From assembly GCA_030248215.1 (NCBI GenBank), contig JASANG010000258.1:67001-131000 (forward strand): 64,000 nt of DNA, given 5' to 3'. Below, piece after piece: positions 47,501-49,420 of this stretch. Source of the stretch: Enoplolaimus lenunculus. Lineage: Eukaryota; Nematoda; Enoplea; Enoplida; Thoracostomopsidae. The position numbers and the translations under genes were made by a program. The notes below the pieces were generated by a model. That model had not been told where the DNA came from and made no database searches. It saw only the letters and a program-made list of their open reading frames with translations. Position 1 is the first letter of the stretch. Each line of letters starts with the position of its first letter.

Positions 47501-49074
47501 GGGCCAATTTTTATATGATGAGAAAATTTTACAACAGTCGTTCTGACTTGCCAGCCAGCGCAAATAAGTGTTCAGAATACGGCATGTAATACGGAAAACA
47601 ATCCGCTTTACGCAGTAAATTAATTTTTCTCAATCAGTCACTTTATCCAATTATACCTGGATTTTGAATTCGCAAGCAGAAGCACATGAGAGACTTTGGT
47701 ATGAAATTTTAGGTTAACTAATAGCTCAGGTTGAAGATTTCTGCGATAATGCAGTATTCACATTAACACATTGACCTGTGCCACCGGGAACGTCTTGTGT
47801 TTGGGTTTAACGAGTGACAAATTTTAAAATTGCCACTCGTTAACCCCAGGACAGCATAAAATTTCCGTTAATCCCCATCCTAAGGAGTGTCACAACAAAA
47901 TTTGTTGTCACTCGTTAACCCCAGGACAGCATAAAATTTCCGTTAATCCCCATCCTAAGGAGTGTCACAACAAAATTTGTTGGCACTCGTTAACCCCAGG
48001 ACAGCATAAAATTTCCGTTAATCCCCATCCTAAGGAGTGTCACAACAAAATTTGTTGTCACTCGTTAACCCCAGCACAGCATAAAATTTCCGTTAATCCC
48101 CATCCTAAGGAGTGTCACAACAAAATTTGTTGTCACTCGTTAACCCCAGCACAGCATAAAATTTCCGTTAATCCCCATCCTAAGGAGTGTCACAACAAAA
48201 TTTGTTGTCACTCGTTAACCCCAGGACAGCATAAAATTTCCGTTAATCCCCATCCTAAGGAGTGTCACAACAAAATTTGTTGTCACTCGTTAACCCCAGG
48301 ACAGCATAAAATTTCCGTTAATCCCCATCCTAAGGAGTGTCACAACAAAATTTGTTGTCACTCGTTAACCCCAGCACAGCATAAAATTTCCGTTAATCCC
48401 CATCCTAAGGAGTGTCACAACAAAATTTGTTGTCACTCGTTAACCCCAGGACAGCATAAAATTTCCGTTAATCCCCATCCTAAGGAGTGTCACAACAAAA
48501 TTTGTTGTCACTCGTTAACCCCAGCACAGCATAAAATTTCCGTTAATCCCCATCCTAAGGAGTGTCACAACAAAATTTGTTGTCACTCGTTAACCCCAGG
48601 ACAGCATAAAATTTCCGTTAATCCCCATCCTAAGGAGTGTCACAACAAAATTTGTGATGACGTTGCATATAGTGGGGTTAACGGCTGGTTGACGTTTTGC
48701 AATATAAATATATTCTAAACGTGTAAAATTAGTAGATGTGTGCGTAATTGTATCAGAACGAAAATTTTAACCCCAACACAAGACGTTTCGGGTGGCACAG
48801 GTCAATCTGTTACTGTGTATGCTGCATAATTTGAAAGTAACCTTAGACTTAGGCTTTGTTTTGTTTTGAGAATGAAATAACTTAAGCTTTGTGCAATGAT
48901 GTCTGAGAATATATATTCGGCCTAAACCCTCTAAATTTTTGAAAATATCTTATGCTTTGGCTTTGTGTGATATTTCAAATATTACATTGCCTTAGGTGTT
49001 GCGGTATTGTTTTGGATTTTATTTAAATTTTAGATGAAGAAAAACGGAAAGCGACAGAAACGAAAAAGTCATAA
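6518..49074 (+). CDS. PDE1: PDE1-type Ca2+/calmodulin-dependent 3',5'-cyclic nucleotide phosphodiesterase, 14-exon gene model
   Basis: The enzyme hydrolyses cAMP and/or cGMP; PDE1 enzymes are activated by Ca2+/calmodulin through an N-terminal regulatory region and are mainly cytosolic. Exons: 6518-6768, 7444-7557, 9652-9822, 36855-36927, 37683-37799, 41248-41388, 41850-41950, 42916-43041, 43597-43698, 44615-44735, 45467-45548, 46244-46391, 46896-47038, 49034-49074. All junctions are GT-AG, phases agree, and the total is 1731 nt (576 residues), normal for the family. Visible PDE signatures are [11 protein letters not shown] (general acid His267, metal His271), MIHDYEH (His307, Asp308), HCCDISHP (metal Asp414) and ESQIGFIDF (invariant Gln465, clamp Phe468). 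N-terminal features are RLRYILHQL near residue 84 and the PDE1-specific [13 protein letters not shown] and [10 protein letters not shown]. Oddities are a 27-kb third intron and a satellite made of the exon-6 acceptor. Family assignment is secure; the exact first exon and any alternative starts are inference. Confidence 0.93.
6912..7083 (-). mobile_element. GACCCG MITE fragment (intron 1)
   Basis: The terminus gtagtgacccgaataagag is followed by ggctgatatttatttagcctc, matching the right end of the 43711-44145 copy in reverse. The other terminus is missing because the element abuts a TTGGTGAT sequence. Confidence 0.6.
7084..7300 (+). mobile_element. TTGGTGAT MITE fragment (intron 1)
   Basis: It contains gcacctatcaccagttggtg followed by the family's 'gaatgctgag' and 'catatgatttgctctact' phrases. 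The distal terminus is not clear. Confidence 0.5.
7444..7557 (+). CDS. PDE1: PDE1 exon 2, N-terminal regulatory region
   Basis: The acceptor is TTTTAG|ATTGCG and the donor ACCAG|GTAAAT. It encodes residues 85-121: the [20 protein letters not shown] segment followed by [17 protein letters not shown]. This matches the most conserved N-terminal block of PDE1 enzymes (vertebrate: ...ERGDVNVVDLKKNIEYAASVLEAVYIDETR). Confidence 0.95.
7633..8557 (+). mobile_element. GGCC-1 MITE enlarged by an internal minisatellite
   Basis: This is a 925-bp copy in PDE1 intron 2; ordinary copies are about 200 bp. Ends are ggcccatgtatagaacacgg and ccctgttctatacattggcc. AAAATGTC is repeated directly on both sides (7625-7632 and 8558-8565), an 8-bp target duplication, so the whole satellite-bearing unit lies between one pair of element ends. 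The excess length is the internal array at 7678-8474. Confidence 0.9.
7678..8474 (+). repeat. (GCCTAA)n higher-order minisatellite inside a MITE
   Basis: Runs of 3-6 GCCTAA hexamers alternate with a linker close to GCGTAAGAATGAGCATATTC, about 17 times. Variant linkers (GACCATATTTC, GAGCATATTAC) recur in blocks, so multi-unit segments were duplicated. The hexamer is (TTAGGC)n on the other strand. Long open frames on both strands are a by-product of periods divisible by three. Confidence 0.95.
9302..9599 (+). mobile_element. TTCACACG MITE (intron 2)
   Basis: Ends are ccccattcacacgggcaag and cttgcacgtatgaatacgg... in inverted arrangement; the body holds many TTGCAGCTGCAA-like and CTTGCA motifs. 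It ends about 50 bp upstream of the PDE1 exon 3 acceptor. Confidence 0.7.
9652..9822 (+). CDS. PDE1: PDE1 exon 3, inhibitory/linker region
   Basis: The acceptor is GTTTTTAG|ACG and the donor GACAA|GTAAGT. Residues 123-178 run [19 protein letters not shown], then [14 protein letters not shown] and [16 protein letters not shown]. This aligns with the vertebrate acidic 'DELSDIQTDSVPSEVRDWLASTFTR' block and the following 'KFRSIVHAVQAGIFVE'. Confidence 0.95.
10157..10409 (+). mobile_element. GGCC-1 MITE
   Basis: Ends are ggccaatataaacaacagg and cctgatctttgcatgggc. TAGAATTTT flanks both ends, an 8-9 bp target duplication. The core is a moderate (GCCTAA)n run. Confidence 0.8.
10693..10862 (-). mobile_element. 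GTAGCC MITE
   Basis: Reverse orientation: it opens ccggtagccaagggg, contains 'gaaaattttcaaatttgctt' and 'gaatgcc', and closes in a C-run and ggctagat. Confidence 0.6.
10929..11184 (+). mobile_element. GGATCC MITE with internal repeats
   Basis: It opens agatccagaggaagg, and the phrase 'ataaaatggtaaggtccc' followed by 'ttacnattttt' repeats about every 60-70 bp. The right end is decayed (ggtccagatc). Confidence 0.6.
11682..11865 (-). mobile_element. GGCC-1 MITE
   Basis: Ends are ggctcatgtagagatcagg and cctgttctttacattggcc, with a short TTAGGC-like core. Confidence 0.75.
12101..12282 (+). mobile_element. GGATCC MITE
   Basis: It opens gcggtggatcaagaaatttc, has 'aaagttatgaaatgtaattttt', and closes with cctctgaatccgct, the inverted partner of the start. 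Confidence 0.65.
12461..12658. mobile_element. FB-CACTG foldback MITE
   Basis: Ends are cactgcaaaaaatggggag and ctcaacatttttagcagtg, flanked by TA on both sides. The interior is paired GAGTCAAATTTGACTC-like blocks. Confidence 0.85.
12809..13770 (+). mobile_element. GGCC-2 MITE interrupted by a Harbinger-like insertion
   Basis: Outer ends are ggcctatgttactttcagg and cacttaaagtaacatgggcc. The (GCCTAA)n core is split at 12976 by a 679-bp element and resumes at 13659 as 'gactaatcctaagcc'. Confidence 0.85.
12977..13655. mobile_element. Long-TIR DNA transposon derivative, PIF/Harbinger-like
   Basis: The left end is TGCGGGGTTCACGTTATAAC and the right end is its reverse complement with one mismatch; similarity continues for about 46 bases on each side. 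TAA is duplicated at 12974-12976 and 13656-13658, the 3-bp TWA target typical of PIF/Harbinger elements. There is no transposase reading frame, so this is a non-autonomous copy. The interior holds a striking cluster of TCATATGA palindromes. Confidence 0.85.
14426..14703 (+). mobile_element. TTCACACG MITE, full length
   Basis: Ends are ccctattcacacgtgcaag and cttgcacgtgtgaataggg, a precise inverted pair. The interior shares 'catcagccaatgagaaagcg'-type sequence with the 1808, 41.4 and 50.2 kb copies. Confidence 0.85.
14812..14990 (+). mobile_element. hAT-N MITE, partial
   Basis: It shares 'gccagacgcattttaaaact', 'tttgtttc..cc..tta' and 'ccctttaggggtg' with the copies at 38867 and 52208. Its termini are not clear. 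Confidence 0.55.
15930..17229 (-). other. GC-rich, coding-like minus-strand island of unknown identity
   Basis: Against an AT-rich background, 15930-16575 and 17047-17229 are GC-rich and read like protein on the minus strand. One segment (about 16220 to 15940) includes [19 protein letters not shown], then [14 protein letters not shown]; it could splice at AAAG|GTAACA. Another (about 16570 to 16450) includes [21 protein letters not shown] third (17229-17047) is 61 codons of polar sequence ([17 protein letters not shown]) between an AG and a CAAG|GTAAAT donor. I do not recognise the family. It may be a second gene inside the PDE1 intron, a retrocopy, or an old captured insertion; it does not look like a single intact open frame. 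Confidence 0.35.
17352..17650 (+). repeat. A-rich, nearly G/T-free tract
   Basis: About 300 bases composed almost only of A with scattered C, grading into CCACCAAAAACC-type sequence at its right end. It has near-total strand asymmetry. Its length is probably uncertain in the assembly. Open frames of poly-Lys or poly-Phe across it are artefacts. Confidence 0.9.
17703..17909 (+). mobile_element. GGCC-2 MITE
   Basis: Ends are ggccaatgttactttaacgg and attaaagtaacatctgcc; core is (GCCTAA)n with GCGTTGCAAAA linkers. Confidence 0.8.
18157..18361 (+). mobile_element. GGCC-1 MITE
   Basis: Ends are ggccaatgtaaagaacaggg and cctgatctttacatgggcc, with a short GCCTAA core. Confidence 0.85.
18703..18868 (+). 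mobile_element. GGATCC MITE
   Basis: It opens gcgcatccagaaacttctg and closes acgcctaagtggatccgct; the middle has 'caaaagttatgaaacgcaat'. Confidence 0.65.
18945..19130 (+). mobile_element. GGCC-2 MITE
   Basis: The left end is decayed (ggtaaatgtcactttaagg); the right end is gattaaagtaacatgggcc. It abuts the TTAACCC element that starts 2 bp later. Confidence 0.8.
19132..19403 (-). mobile_element. TTAACCC piggyBac-like MITE with tRNA-like interior, copy 1
   Basis: It starts TTAACCCTTCCTCACATG and ends CTATGAGTGAAAGGATTAA, with TTAA at both ends. On the minus strand the middle reads TATAGCTCAGTGGTCATCG, an exact Pol III A box (TAGCTCAGTGG), and GGGGTTCGAATC, a near-exact B box. CGCCTCCCAC between them resembles the anticodon arm of tRNA-Gly(CCC). 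Four fuller copies plus a remnant lie in the window. Confidence 0.8.
19612..19702 (+). mobile_element. GTAGCC MITE fragment
   Basis: It has 'gacttacaagcaaggttgaa' followed by 'attggctacgggc', the right-end pattern of the family; the left end is missing. Confidence 0.5.
19853..20017 (-). mobile_element. GGCC-2 MITE, reverse orientation
   Basis: It carries 'ggcgtccaggtttctggtgg', the 'tagattctagattgc' block and the terminus cccctaaaagtaactttgacc. Confidence 0.75.
20300..20550 (+). mobile_element. GGATCC MITE with internal repeats
   Basis: Three spaced copies of 'ttttaaaatggtaaggtcc'-type sequence; it ends with ttggatccgcctctgag. A 12-13 base G run sits near the left end. Confidence 0.65.
21348..21612 (-). 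mobile_element. GGCC-1 MITE, two truncated copies in tandem
   Basis: The 'gactgcaatagagtaagctt' block and the terminus 'actgttacggcccagttctt..acattggc' occur twice, 21348-21493 and 21500-21612; the second lacks its left end. Confidence 0.6.
21961..22431 (+). mobile_element. GGCC-3 MITE with internal (GGGACAGTTG)n minisatellite
   Basis: Ends are ggccaatgttaccctaaagg and cctttatagtaacatgggcc. ATGAGACG is an exact 8-bp direct duplication on both sides (21953-21960 and 22432-22439). Subterminal 'ttttcccgggacag' and 'ctgtcccgggaaa' are also inverted. The core at about 22020-22333 is a 9-10 bp GGGACAGTTG/GGGACAGAT minisatellite. Its ends resemble GGCC-2 but its core is unrelated. Confidence 0.9.
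22440..22545 (+). mobile_element. Decayed tRNA-like remnant related to TTAACCC element
   Basis: 'gagcttgagcgtcaaactc' followed by 'aagccgagatggtaaat' and 'gagtttcaatccc' lines up with the tRNA-like interior of the TTAACCC copies. The inverted ends are not visible. Confidence 0.4.
22549..22703 (+). mobile_element. TTGGTGAT MITE, short copy
   Basis: It opens cccatattctcatatgtg and closes tttgagaatatggg (inverted). The middle has 'cacctatcactagttggtga'. Confidence 0.65.
22713..22861 (-). mobile_element. GGCC-1 MITE, right end truncated
   Basis: It opens gcccatgtacagatcaaggg; TTAGGC-like core; stops inside the right terminus at 'tgttccgcccctga'. Its junction with the preceding TTGGTGAT element recurs at 36357-36402. 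Confidence 0.7.
23130..23240 (+). mobile_element. TTGGTGAT MITE fragment
   Basis: 'accttttatcaccagttggt' is followed by a decayed version of the family body; ends are absent. Confidence 0.4.
23327..23522 (-). mobile_element. GGCC-2 MITE, reverse orientation
   Basis: Ends are ggcccaagttactttaaggg and ccccttaaagtattaacattggcc-like; the core is (TTAGGC)n. Confidence 0.8.
23837..24133 (+). mobile_element. TTCACACG MITE
   Basis: Ends are cctattcacatgtacacg and cgtgtgaacaggg; TTTTAAG and CTTAAAA flank it, consistent with a TTAA target. The interior has many TTGCAGCTGCAA-type palindromes. Confidence 0.75.
24461..24822. mobile_element. AAGAGTG MITE with terminal tandem repeats
   Basis: A 20-bp unit (AACAAGAGTGTATGATATTT) occurs about four times at the left end before 'caagagtgtgcaact'. 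The middle has the family's 'aaaatgtaccagcacgcgtt' and its inverted partner 'gcgctgggtacattcttttg'; it ends near 'tcattcactcttggttata'. Confidence 0.7.
24823..25158. mobile_element. AAGAGTG MITE, second copy in tandem
   Basis: It follows the previous copy directly. Left half 'caagagtatgcaacttttg', right half 'cccagttgcacactcttg' then 'cattatcgactcttg'. Confidence 0.7.
25672..25862. mobile_element. CTGTAAAT MITE, partial
   Basis: It opens atgtaaattttagtgagttg and has paired AACTCA/GAGTT blocks; the right terminus is not clear. Confidence 0.5.
25943..26229 (+). mobile_element. GGATCC MITE, full length
   Basis: It opens agcggatccagaggggga and closes tgtatccggctctggg, an inverted pair. Three copies of a 'ggtaaggtccct..accttacaatttt' module lie inside. 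Confidence 0.75.
26930..27105 (+). mobile_element. tRNA-like SINE (SINE-M), copy 2, truncated
   Basis: It matches 1437-1600 over 'gtccgttatgtgcacatgca' and 'gtcgac'; the A-box-like TGACGCAATGG at 27066 is followed by loss of the B-box part, where a GGCC-1 element now begins. Confidence 0.45.
27110..27309 (+). mobile_element. GGCC-1 MITE
   Basis: Ends are ggcccatgcatagaacaggg and ccctgttctgtacatgggtcc; a short GCCTAA core. Confidence 0.85.
27712..28118 (+). mobile_element. GGCC-1 MITE with 30-bp internal minisatellite
   Basis: Ends are gacccatatatagaacaggg and ccctgttctatacatgggcc. GGATATTT flanks both sides (27704-27711 and 28119-28126), an 8-bp target duplication. The core (27750-28035) is about nine near-identical 30-bp units, CCTAAGCCTAAGCGTAAGGA plus TGAGCCTATT. 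The unit differs from the related array at 7.7 kb, so the two expansions are independent. Confidence 0.9.
28827..29035. mobile_element. FB-CACTG foldback MITE
   Basis: Ends are cacggcaaaaaatggtgaat and ctcaccattttttgcagtg; interior paired GACTCCGCCAGAGTC-type blocks. Confidence 0.85.
29619..29887 (+). mobile_element. TTAACCC piggyBac-like MITE with tRNA-like interior, copy 2
   Basis: Opposite orientation to copy 1. Ends are ataaccctttaactcat and ttgtgagaaagggttaa. The A-box-like TAGCTGAGTGG at about 29781 and GGATCGAATC at about 29820 mark the tRNA-like part. Length is about 269 bp, close to the other copies. Confidence 0.8.
30121..30281 (+). mobile_element. GTAGCC MITE, full length
   Basis: It opens ggcccgtagccagctcacc and closes cctacgggcc. 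Body: 'ggggcattcaagggttttca' and 'acaagcaaggatgaaaattc'. Confidence 0.75.
30570..30836 (-). mobile_element. TTAACCC piggyBac-like MITE with tRNA-like interior, copy 3
   Basis: Minus-strand A-box-like TACAGCTGAGTGG and B-box-like GAGTTCGAATCC occur with the shared 'gagcttgacgctcgagcccg' block. The right end is gagaaggggttaa; the left end has decayed. Confidence 0.75.
31157..31309 (-). mobile_element. GGCC-2 MITE, short
   Basis: Ends are gtccaatgttactttaagag and cccctaaaagtaacattgg; core is four TTAGGC units. Confidence 0.8.
32037..32217 (-). mobile_element. GGCC-1 MITE
   Basis: Ends are ggcccacgtaaagattagag and cgtgttctgctccattggtc; TTAGGC-like core. Confidence 0.75.
32645..33184. mobile_element. 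CTGTAAAT MITE split by an AAGAGTG element
   Basis: The left part has gagttgattaatcaactt and the right part closes tcactgggatttacagggta. The intervening 32700-33018 is an AAGAGTG MITE. Confidence 0.65.
32700..33018. mobile_element. AAGAGTG MITE nested in CTGTAAAT MITE
   Basis: The left half has 'aagagtatgcaattgggtgc' and 'cggcacgcgttgcgtttttg', and the right half the inverted 'aaaacgcaacgcccgg' and 'cagttgcacacttttgtca'. Confidence 0.75.
33641..33837 (+). mobile_element. GGATCC MITE
   Basis: It opens cagcggcggatctac and closes tgtatccagatccgctg. Confidence 0.65.
34169..34323 (+). mobile_element. GTAGCC MITE
   Basis: It opens ggcccggtagccaggt, has 'ggggcattcaagggttttca', and closes ccccttgactacggg. 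Confidence 0.7.
34405..34601 (+). mobile_element. GGCC-1 MITE
   Basis: Ends are ggctcatatatagaacaggg and ccttgttctatacatgcgcc; GCCTAA core. Confidence 0.8.
34925..35089 (+). mobile_element. GTAGCC MITE
   Basis: It opens gcccgttgccagctcagc and closes ccttggctatgggcccg. A further fragment of the same family lies at 35180-35242. Confidence 0.7.
35791..35885 (+). CDS. Candidate alternative first exon of PDE1
   Basis: An ATG opens 31 codons ending TACAG|GTACTA in phase 2, exactly the phase needed to join exon 4 (36855), giving ...[12 protein letters not shown]. The peptide begins [13 protein letters not shown] (Cys-rich), then [20 protein letters not shown] (strongly basic with one Trp). PDE1 genes are known to use alternative first exons. 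Such a form would drop the exon 1-3 regulatory region and keep the whole catalytic domain (about 429 residues). The basic stretch could bind calmodulin and the cysteines could be acylated; both are guesses. The frame is open back to a TGA at 35710, so it could instead be an internal exon, or chance. Confidence 0.35.
35971..36357 (+). mobile_element. TTGGTGAT MITE with 83-bp internal triplication
   Basis: It opens ccgtattctcaagtgtatg and closes catttcagaatatggg (inverted). An 83-bp segment beginning CAGTTGGTGATAGGTCTTG occurs three times in direct tandem (36003, 36086, 36169), nearly without change, so the triplication is recent. Confidence 0.8.
36379..36402 (+). mobile_element. GGCC-1 left-end stub
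   Basis: Only the left terminus (ggcctgtgtacagatcaggg) survives, 21 bp after a TTGGTGAT element, the same arrangement as at 22703-22740. Confidence 0.55.
36855..36927 (+). CDS. PDE1: PDE1 exon 4
   Basis: The acceptor is TGTTTCAG|AATATT and the donor TTAAAG|GTAAGA. It encodes [20 protein letters not shown] plus SFLK (residues 180-203), the linker into the catalytic domain, matching the position of vertebrate 'MYRRTSNMVGLSYPPAVIEALK'. It is the shared acceptor for the candidate alternative first exon. Confidence 0.92.
37028..37155. mobile_element. FB-CACTG MITE, right half missing (intron 4)
   Basis: It opens cactgtaaaaatggtgagtc and stops after the central 'cgactct'; no closing cagtg end. 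Confidence 0.65.
37289..37612. mobile_element. AAGAGTG MITE, full length (intron 4)
   Basis: The left end is caagagtggataatcgctat and the right end tcattatcgactcttg; inside them 'gtacccggcacgcgttacgt' mirrors 'acgcaacacccggtggtac'. It sits about 70 bp upstream of the exon 5 acceptor. Confidence 0.8.
37683..37799 (+). CDS. PDE1: PDE1 exon 5, start of catalytic domain
   Basis: The acceptor is GGATTTTAG|ACTATT and the donor TATAAA|GTAAGT, phase 0. Residues 204-242 run [20 protein letters not shown], then [19 protein letters not shown]. This is the conserved PDE 'WSFDVFSLNE...LINRFK' opening helices. Confidence 0.95.
37814..37960 (+). mobile_element. GTAGCC MITE (intron 5)
   Basis: The left end is degraded ('gctagggggtggggctata'); the right end is cccctcttggctaggggcccg. 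It begins 15 bp after the exon 5 donor. Confidence 0.65.
38512..38724 (+). mobile_element. GGCC-1 MITE (intron 5)
   Basis: Ends are ggccagtgtatagaacaggg and catgatctttacatgggcc; (GCCTAA)n core with a GCGCAAGAGTGAGCATATTC linker. Confidence 0.85.
38867..39061 (+). mobile_element. hAT-N MITE (intron 5)
   Basis: It opens CAGTGCCGGAGCAGG and closes CTCCTCCGGCCCTG, an inverted pair of the CAGNGNCGG type common in hAT elements. GC-rich, no coding frame. Confidence 0.7.
39230..41247 (+). repeat. 51-bp satellite built from the PDE1 exon-6 splice acceptor and exon start
   Basis: About 39 tandem 51-bp units lie immediately upstream of exon 6. Each unit is the intron end TATTTGATTTTGCAG (15 bp, ending in AG) plus 36 bp identical or nearly so to the first 12 codons of exon 6 ([12 protein letters not shown]). 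The last 23 units (from 40075) keep exact 51-bp spacing to the real acceptor at 41248, so every AG is in phase 0 and in frame. The first 15 units (39249-39963) are in another frame because of an irregular stretch at 39966-40030. Units are almost identical; rare variants (GTTGCC at 39466 and 39772, six units apart; CCTAAC two units apart) show multi-unit duplication. Confidence 0.95.
41248..41388 (+). CDS. PDE1: PDE1 exon 6, catalytic core with YHNxxH
   Basis: The acceptor is GATTTTGCAG|ATTCCG and the donor CTTGGC|GTAAGT, phase 0 at both ends. Residues 243-289 run [47 protein letters not shown]. His267 is the catalytic general acid and His271 a metal ligand. Vertebrate PDE1 has 'IPVSCLITFAEALEVGYSKYKNPYHNLIHAADVTQT', so the exon starts at the last repeat copy, not inside the array. 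The open frame runs back through 23 satellite units. Confidence 0.95.
41418..41590 (+). mobile_element. TTCACACG MITE fragment (intron 6)
   Basis: The left end is gccgtattcacatgtgcaag; 'gcgcaagttgcagctgcgat' follows; the right terminus is missing. Confidence 0.5.
41850..41950 (+). CDS. PDE1: PDE1 exon 7, metal-binding HD
   Basis: The acceptor is AATTTCAG|GAATTA and the donor TCCTA|GTAAGT. Residues 290-322 include [20 protein letters not shown], then [13 protein letters not shown]. His307-Asp308 bind the catalytic metals. Confidence 0.96.
41962..42083 (+). mobile_element. GTAGCC MITE fragment (intron 7)
   Basis: 'cctgtagccagctcatttt' through 'caaggttgaaaattttctag'; cut off by a GGCC-2 fragment. 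Confidence 0.55.
42085..42195 (-). mobile_element. GGCC-2 MITE, left half missing (intron 7)
   Basis: It begins inside the (TTAGGC)n core and ends acgcccattaaagtaacattt. Confidence 0.65.
42916..43041 (+). CDS. PDE1: PDE1 exon 8
   Basis: The acceptor is TTTTTCAG|CTCTGA and the donor TTCAG|GTATCA. Residues 324-364 contain [20 protein letters not shown], the universal PDE 'LYNDxSVLENHH' motif, then [20 protein letters not shown]. Confidence 0.96.
43176..43459 (-). mobile_element. TTAACCC piggyBac-like MITE with tRNA-like interior, copy 4 (intron 8)
   Basis: This is the best-preserved ends: TTAACCCTTTCTCACATAAA and CTATGAGTGAAAGGGTTAA, with TTAA on both sides. On the minus strand, TATAGCTGAGTGGTCATCG and GGGGTTCCACTC are the A- and B-box positions. 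Total length is 284 bp. Confidence 0.85.
43597..43698 (+). CDS. PDE1: PDE1 exon 9
   Basis: The acceptor is ATTTTTAG|AGAATT and the donor GAAAG|GTTAGT. Residues 366-398 are [19 protein letters not shown], then [24 protein letters not shown] is the conserved PDE metal-pocket helix. Confidence 0.96.
43711..44145 (+). mobile_element. GACCCG MITE, full length (intron 9)
   Basis: It opens tactgtattgacccgaataa and closes cttattcgggtcactacagta. It starts 13 bp after the exon 9 donor. The interior repeats GAGTCCGTA/GAGTCCC phrases. Confidence 0.85.
44295..44487. mobile_element. FB-CACTG MITE joined to a GGCC-1 remnant (intron 9)
   Basis: It opens cactgcaaaaaatggtgagt and runs to 'gagtctatttgacta', where the expected closing end is replaced by a GGCC-1 core. 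Confidence 0.7.
44488..44600 (+). mobile_element. GGCC-1 right half ending 14 bp before an exon
   Basis: 'catattcctaagcctaagcg' through 'gttccgtccctgatctttg'. The exon 10 acceptor AG is at 44613-44614, so element-derived sequence supplies much of the region where the branch point is expected. Confidence 0.75.
44615..44735 (+). CDS. PDE1: PDE1 exon 10, metal Asp
   Basis: The acceptor is ATTTTACAG|CATTGA and the donor CGACAG|GTATTA. Residues 400-439 contain [14 protein letters not shown] (metal ligand Asp414; vertebrate LHAADISHPAK) and [13 protein letters not shown]. Confidence 0.96.
44833..45200 (+). mobile_element. TTAAGTA MITE, uninterrupted copy (intron 10)
   Basis: Ends are cacaaaaaccttacttaagt and aagtaaggtttcagaaaccc. 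It gives the reference sequence that proves the nested insertion at 5900. Confidence 0.8.
45467..45548 (+). CDS. PDE1: PDE1 exon 11, nucleotide-binding Gln
   Basis: The acceptor is ACTTTCAG|GGTGAT and the donor CAAATTG|GTAAAT. Residues 440-466 are [20 protein letters not shown], then HVAESQI; Gln465 is the invariant purine-binding glutamine. Vertebrate PDE1: GDKEAELGLPFSPLCDRKST. Confidence 0.97.
46244..46391 (+). CDS. PDE1: PDE1 exon 12, end of catalytic domain
   Basis: The acceptor is TTTTATAG|GTTTCA and the donor TCAAG|GTAAAG. Residues 468-515 begin [11 protein letters not shown] (Phe468 is the purine clamp, three after Gln465), then [20 protein letters not shown] and an Asn/Gly/Asp-rich tail. 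Confidence 0.95.
46588..46839 (-). mobile_element. GGCC-1 MITE (intron 12)
   Basis: Ends are ggcccatgtagagatgaggg and cctggtctttacattggcc, flanked by TCTAAATA and TATAAATA (7 of 8). It holds a long (TTAGGC/TTAGGA)n core and ends 56 bp before exon 13. Confidence 0.85.
46896..47038 (+). CDS. PDE1: PDE1 exon 13, C-terminal region
   Basis: The acceptor is ATTTTTAG|CTACAA and the donor CTCAAG|GTAAAG. Residues 517-563 are a Ser/Arg-rich linker, then [20 protein letters not shown] and TWKEQAAQ, matching the vertebrate PDE1 'NKERWKELAAQ' tail. Confidence 0.93.
47078..47143 (+). repeat. Isolated (GCCTAA)n run (intron 13)
   Basis: About ten hexamers with no GGCC ends visible nearby, 40 bp after the exon 13 donor. 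Confidence 0.8.
47214..47505 (+). mobile_element. GGCC-2 MITE with repeated linker (intron 13)
   Basis: Ends are ggccaatgttagtttaaggg and ccccttaaagtagcatgggcc. The GCGTTGCAAAAATGTGTTCC linker plus GCCTAA module occurs four times, an early stage of internal expansion. Confidence 0.85.
47765..48813. mobile_element. TTGACC inverted-repeat element with internal 75-bp satellite (intron 13)
   Basis: It opens ttaacacattgacctgtgcc and closes, inverted, ggcacaggtcaatctgttac; similarity extends through CGTCTTGTGTT, about 45 bases per end. TTAA/TTAC lie at the termini. Most of the element is a tandem array. No protein is encoded. Confidence 0.85.
47831..48655 (+). repeat. 75-bp tandem array, 11 units
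   Basis: Each unit reads from TGTCACTCGTTAACCCCAGG to ACAACAAAATTTGT. Units are almost identical; a CAGGACAG/CAGCACAG alternation marks sub-types. Near-zero divergence indicates recent amplification. Confidence 0.95.
49034..49074 (+). CDS. PDE1: PDE1 exon 14, C-terminus and stop
   Basis: The acceptor is AAATTTTAG|ATGAAG. It completes Asp564 and adds [12 protein letters not shown], ending in TAA at 49072-49074. The short charged tail is not conserved, so this exon rests on frame, acceptor and position. Confidence 0.75.
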
Positions 49075-49081
49075 AATGTCT

Positions 49082-49294
49082 GGTCAATGTTATTTTTAGG
49101 GGCGTAAACAGTAAATTGAGCGTATTCCTAAGCCTAAGCCTAAGCGTTGCAAAATTGTGTTCCTAAGCCTAAGCCTAAGCGTTGCAAAAATGTGTTCCAA
49201 CGCCTAAGCCTACGGAAAAAATGTAATCTAGCCCTTAACCTAGTCTTTTATGGACCCACCAGAAACCGGAACGCCCCTTCAAGCAACATGGGCC
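49082..49294 (+). mobile_element. GGCC-2 MITE in the PDE1 3' UTR
   Basis: Ends are ggtcaatgttatttttaggg and ccccttcaagcaacatgggcc, flanked by AAATGTCT and AAATGTCC (7 of 8). It starts 7 bp after the PDE1 stop codon, so any mature PDE1 mRNA using this exon carries it. Confidence 0.85.
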
Positions 49295-49420
49295 AAATGT
49301 CCGGTAAAGATTCATCTGATGGCGTCGACTCAAAAACAACAAACCATTTTCAAAGCATTTATTTTTATGCAAATTTTATTACACTTATGTATAGTATTCA
49401 TTAATGTAAACTAAAAGTTG

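Noticed and set aside
47831-48655. CRISPR-like regular array
   Set aside because: Uniform 75-bp units without spacers, enclosed in inverted-repeat ends.
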